Positions 4,879-7,422 of a DNA stretch of 7,422 bases are shown in pieces; the stretch's first letter is position 1; each line of letters opens with the position of its first letter. The position numbers and the translations under genes were made by a program. The notes under the pieces are model-generated. The model searched no databases. It worked only from the letters and a program-made list of their open reading frames with translations, and had not been told where the DNA came from. Location of the stretch: the NCBI GenBank assembly GCA_028708485.1, contig JAQVYZ010000044.1, forward strand, positions 1 through 7,422, read 5' to 3'. This stretch comes from Caldisericia bacterium (lineage in GTDB: Bacteria > Caldisericota > Caldisericia > UBA6126).

Positions 4879-6340
4879 AGGAGAGGGGGAGGATGAAGTG
4901 AAGGCAAGTACCTTTTTTGTACTCGGACTCTGCCCAAATCTTGCCTCCATGCCATTCAATAATTCCTTTACAGATTGTCAATCCAATCCCAGATCCCCCA
5001 ATGCGGTTCTCAGGATCTCCAAATTGAACGAAGGAGTCAAAAATATAAGGCAGTTCTGTGCTTTTAATGCCAGCTCCCGTATCAGCTATAGTTACCTGTA
5101 CAAATTTTTTAATATTCTTAGATTTTATAGTTATCATGCCAGCTTTGGTGAATTTAATGGAATTATTGATAAGGTTAATCACAACTTGAATGATCTTATC
5201 CCGGTCCATTTTAATCATTGGTAAAGTCATATCAAGATCCAACTTAAACTCTATCCCTTTATGCGTCACTAAAGAGTACATCAATCCATACACTTCTGTC
5301 AACAAGTCATTAATATTGTTGCTCTCAATTTTAAATTGCACCTTGCCAGATTCCAGCTTTTGGAAATCAAGCATACTATTGATATAATTTACCAGCCGGT
5401 TGATGTTTCGCTGGATGATCTTCAAAACGTTAGAGAGATTCTCATTCAGATTCTTTTCAAATTCACTGCCGATCAGATCTACTCCTCCCTTGATCGCTGT
5501 TAGAGGCGTTCGCAGCTCGTGTGAAACAATCGAGATCAGGTTGGATTGCTTATTCAGCGAATTTTTTAAGTTCTTCTCAATTTGCTTTAATCCGGATATG
5601 TCTTTCGCCAGATGAACAAAACTCTTTACTGAACCGGAATCGTCGGCCAAGGGTGAGACAGAAACCAAATAGTGCTGGTTTGTTCTTGGGTCTCTCCATT
5701 CTTCAACATGGTTCTTTTTATCCTTACTCGTCTTTAATGCAACGCAGTTTTTACACAATTCATACTTTCCATCAATTAATTCATAGCATTTTTTTCCAAT
5801 TACCTCTTTATTATGAAGGTATTGGATGCTCTTAAACGCTTTATTGGCTTTTAGGATCGTAAAGTTAGTATCGATAATAAAAATATAGTCAAGCACAGAA
5901 TCAAATACACTTTCCCATTCTTCCTGAGATTTTTGCTTCTCGGTAATATCGTAAAAATTTGCTATCCCATACTGTTTTCCACCGTACTGAAGCACTTTTA
6001 CATTGACCATTACCCAACACTCTTGACTATCAATCGTGCTGATTTTACCCTCAAAATGGCTTGTTTCCAACTCACCCTGAAACATCTTAAGGGTATCTTT
6101 TTGGATATTGGATTGGAAATCATGGTGAAATAAGCTTATCCAGCTCTTTTCTAGTAATTGCTCATCTGTATAACCAAATAGTTTGATTGCATAAGGGTTA
6201 GCGAATAAAATATTATTCTGATCAAACACCACAATACCCATCAGCATATCTTCTGAAAGGGCTTTGAATAAGGTTGGACTTCTGTAAACCTTTTTTTCCG
6301 TTAATATCCCTTTTGGGAAATCATCCAATCCATCTTTCAT
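4877..6340 (-). CDS. Soluble PAS-PAS sensor histidine kinase
   Basis: The 487-residue protein has no membrane segment or signal peptide, so it should sense a cytoplasmic signal. PAS 1 spans about 22-135 (GIVVFDQNNILFANPYA; ends YDITEKQK). PAS 2 spans about 140-252 (IFIIDTNFTILKANKAF; ends HLAKDISGLKQIE). The HisKA domain has the H-box SHELRTPLTAIKGG with phospho-acceptor His274. The HATPase domain has the N-box VINLINNSIKFT (387-398), G1 DTGAGI (420-425), the F-box region near IFDSFVQF, and G2 GGSGIGL (448-454). All catalytic boxes are intact. PAS 2 holds three cysteines, C185, C196 and C199 (C-x10-C-x2-C), which could bind a metal or respond to redox. It is an orphan here, with no response regulator in the window. 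The ribosome binding site is weak (AAAAGAAG). It converges on the transposase unit, which abuts its stop codon. Confidence 0.93.
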   Translation of the reverse strand: MKDGLDDFPKGILTEKKVYRSPTLFKALSEDMLMGIVVFDQNNILFANPYAIKLFGYTDEQLLEKSWISLFHHDFQSNIQKDTLKMFQGELETSHFEGKISTIDSQECWVMVNVKVLQYGGKQYGIANFYDITEKQKSQEEWESVFDSVLDYIFIIDTNFTILKANKAFKSIQYLHNKEVIGKKCYELIDGKYELCKNCVALKTSKDKKNHVEEWRDPRTNQHYLVSVSPLADDSGSVKSFVHLAKDISGLKQIEKNLKNSLNKQSNLISIVSHELRTPLTAIKGGVDLIGSEFEKNLNENLSNVLKIIQRNINRLVNYINSMLDFQKLESGKVQFKIESNNINDLLTEVYGLMYSLVTHKGIEFKLDLDMTLPMIKMDRDKIIQVVINLINNSIKFTKAGMITIKSKNIKKFVQVTIADTGAGIKSTELPYIFDSFVQFGDPENRIGGSGIGLTICKGIIEWHGGKIWAESEYKKGTCLHFILPLS

Positions 6341-7028
6341 ATTACGCTTCTTTTCTCATGGTAATTACAATACTCCATTTACTTCCGTTACTTTTCAGTC
6401 AGCACACCATTTAATTCAGCTACATGATAAATAGGTGTCCCTTCAAGAGAATATTCAAACTTATACAGCAGTCGACGATCTCTTTTGAATTCACTCGCTT
6501 ATAACCCAAAATACTGCTTTTTGCTGACCATTTTCGTTATAAAAGATCAGTCCATCAAAGATATACTTTCTTATGATATCTATTTTTTTAATTTTCACTT
6601 TTAGACACCACCATTAAATAATACAAATTTTAACACTTCGCTCGAGAATCTCCTGGATAAAATGCCTTCATGAGTTTCAATGCTATGGTGCAGTGTTCTG
6701 AGATTCCTTTGAAAATACTTTTTGTGCAAAATTACACTCTTTTCTTTTGATTTGACCACGTTGATTGCCTGATTTACAAAGAAAAAAAGGCTACGATTGA
6801 GAAAAAGAATAAAATAAAACTTTTCTAAAAAAATGCAATAGTTTCTACTTTTTACACAAAACTTAAATAATAAACAACACACCGCTTTTTTCCCTCCGCT
6901 AGCATTATTCGGACTAAGCTCTTAGACTTAGACTCCAAGACTCTTTCAAAGCTTTCTAACATAGTGCGGCTTTTAGCTCTCTCTAACTATTACTATATCA
7001 TCAGTTTAAAAAAGCTCAACCAAAAATT
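6341..7028. other. AT-rich region holding a gene remnant and little else
   Basis: This is the largest gap between recognisable genes. The part next to the kinase (6388-6598) holds a frameshifted gene remnant, described separately. On the minus strand 6601-6882 is open for 93 codons from a GTG with a GGAGGG about 9 bases upstream. Its product is Phe/Leu/Lys-rich and resembles no family I know, so it is not called as a gene. The stretch 6900-7028 has short repeats of GACT (for example TTAGACTTAGACTCCAAGACT near 6922-6942) but no clear terminator for the transporter gene and no convincing kinase promoter. Confidence 0.5.
6388..6598 (-). pseudogene. Frameshifted remnant of a small conserved-looking gene
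   Basis: On the minus strand a GTG at 6598 opens a frame reading VKIKKIDIIRKYIFDG... through QQKAVFWVIS, which stops at TGA 6493-6491. Shifting frame by one base at about 6496-6500, the reading continues as SEFKRDRRLLYKFEYSLEG and TPIYHVAELNGVLTEK to TAA 6390-6388. Both halves have protein-like composition with no stop, and they join seamlessly if one G is removed (AGC-AGT-GAA), giving about 71 residues. I do not recognise the family. It lies 47 bases upstream of the kinase start on the same strand, so it may once have been co-transcribed with it. Alternatives are a sequencing error in a live gene or a chance pair of open frames. Confidence 0.45.
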
Positions 7029-7422
7029 TTATACAGACTGGTTTGAGGATTTATGATACGTGAAACCAAAGAAAAGGACGAGTCCTATCCAGATCAAAAT
7101 AAACGCAGACAAGTGCGCTACTGAAAGTGTTTCCTTATACAAAAACACTCCGAGTAACAACGCCATGGTGGGGGTAATATACTGGAAAAGACCGATGACG
7201 TAGAGGGGCAATCGCTTTGCCCCGATATTAAACAGGATCAATGGTGCTGCCGTGACAATTCCAGCCCCCCATAAATACAGGTGCACAACACTCCAGGAGG
7301 TTATAAACACGCTCTGTCGCTGCCAAAGTAACCACACCCAGTACCCTAACGCCGGAAAAGAAGAGATAAAAGTCTCTAAAGTAAGTGAATTAATAGGGGA
7401 AAGTGGAGTCATTTTCTTAATC
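7029..7422 (-). CDS. rarD: RarD-type EamA-family transporter, 3' part (runs off the right edge)
   Basis: About 130 C-terminal residues of a drug/metabolite transporter (DMT) superfamily membrane protein are visible; RarD proteins are usually near 300 residues with about ten helices. Four hydrophobic segments are seen: around FPALGYWVWLLW, LWGAGIVTAAPLILFNIGA, VIGLFQYITPTMALLLGVFL and LSAFILIWIGLVLFFGF. The blocks TAAPLILFNIGAKRLP, IGLFQYITPT and LIWIGLVLF match the RarD C-terminal half closely. The frame stays open through I-K-K before the Met at 7412 to the window edge, so that Met is internal and the true start lies outside. The substrate is uncertain; RarD was named from a chloramphenicol-sensitivity context but is not proven to export it. 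The tail ends in a short polar stretch, SSNQSV. Confidence 0.88.
   Translation of the reverse strand, partial: IKKMTPLSPINSLTLETFISSFPALGYWVWLLWQRQSVFITSWSVVHLYLWGAGIVTAAPLILFNIGAKRLPLYVIGLFQYITPTMALLLGVFLYKETLSVAHLSAFILIWIGLVLFFGFTYHKSSNQSV

Noticed and set aside
4898..6133. Several plus-strand open frames opposite the histidine kinase
   Set aside because: They are antisense shadows of a kinase gene whose domains and catalytic boxes are intact. None has a credible ribosome binding site or recognisable product.
6601..6882. 93-codon minus-strand open frame starting at GTG with GGAGGG upstream
   Set aside because: The sequence is very AT-rich and the product is dominated by Phe, Leu and Lys with no recognisable motif. 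An open frame this long is plausible by chance on this strand, so it is mentioned only in the intergenic entry.
6920..6945. GACT repeats as a possible CRISPR or iteron array
   Set aside because: Units are only 4-5 bases with irregular spacing, far too short for either structure.

Overview
The window looks like chromosome from a low-GC Gram-positive bacterium (Bacillota, probably Bacillales). The evidence is AT-rich intergenic DNA, strong AGGAGG-type ribosome binding sites close to start codons, TATAAT/TATACT-like promoters, and typical Firmicute protein families. Genus cannot be fixed from the sequence alone. No rRNA, tRNA, CRISPR array or prophage is visible.

Left part (1-2619). A possible gene start runs off the left edge on the minus strand. 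Next comes a minus-strand Fpg/Nei-family DNA glycosylase (183-1013) that lacks the N-terminal catalytic proline. A divergent two-gene plus-strand unit follows: a small cupin (1189-1512) and a stand-alone PAS protein (1552-1899). The PAS gene overlaps tail-to-tail with a minus-strand sugar-phosphate nucleotidyltransferase (1888-2619).

Middle part (2620-4878). A minus-strand AraC-type regulator with a GyrI-like effector domain (2719-3624) ends at a clear intrinsic terminator (2660-2696). About 410 bp of AT-rich non-coding DNA leads to the most distinctive object in the window. This is a full-length REP-associated/IS200-like HUH transposase gene (4106-4852) bracketed by two near-identical palindromes (4037-4075 and 4843-4878). 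The transposase promoter is an extended -10 just inside the left palindrome. Its stop codon lies inside the right palindrome.

Right part (4877-7422). A minus-strand soluble PAS-PAS histidine kinase (4877-6340) converges on the transposase, and its stop codon starts at the very edge of the right palindrome. That one hairpin therefore probably ends both genes. Upstream of the kinase is a short frameshifted gene remnant (6388-6598) in about 690 bp of otherwise unexplained AT-rich DNA. The 3' end of a RarD-type EamA transporter (7029-7422) runs off the right edge.

The genes do not form one pathway. This is a patchwork of stress, signalling and metabolic genes into which a small single-strand-type transposon has inserted. 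The items most worth a second look are the palindrome-flanked transposase unit, the glycosylase with altered catalytic residues, and the kinase with a Cys-rich PAS domain.
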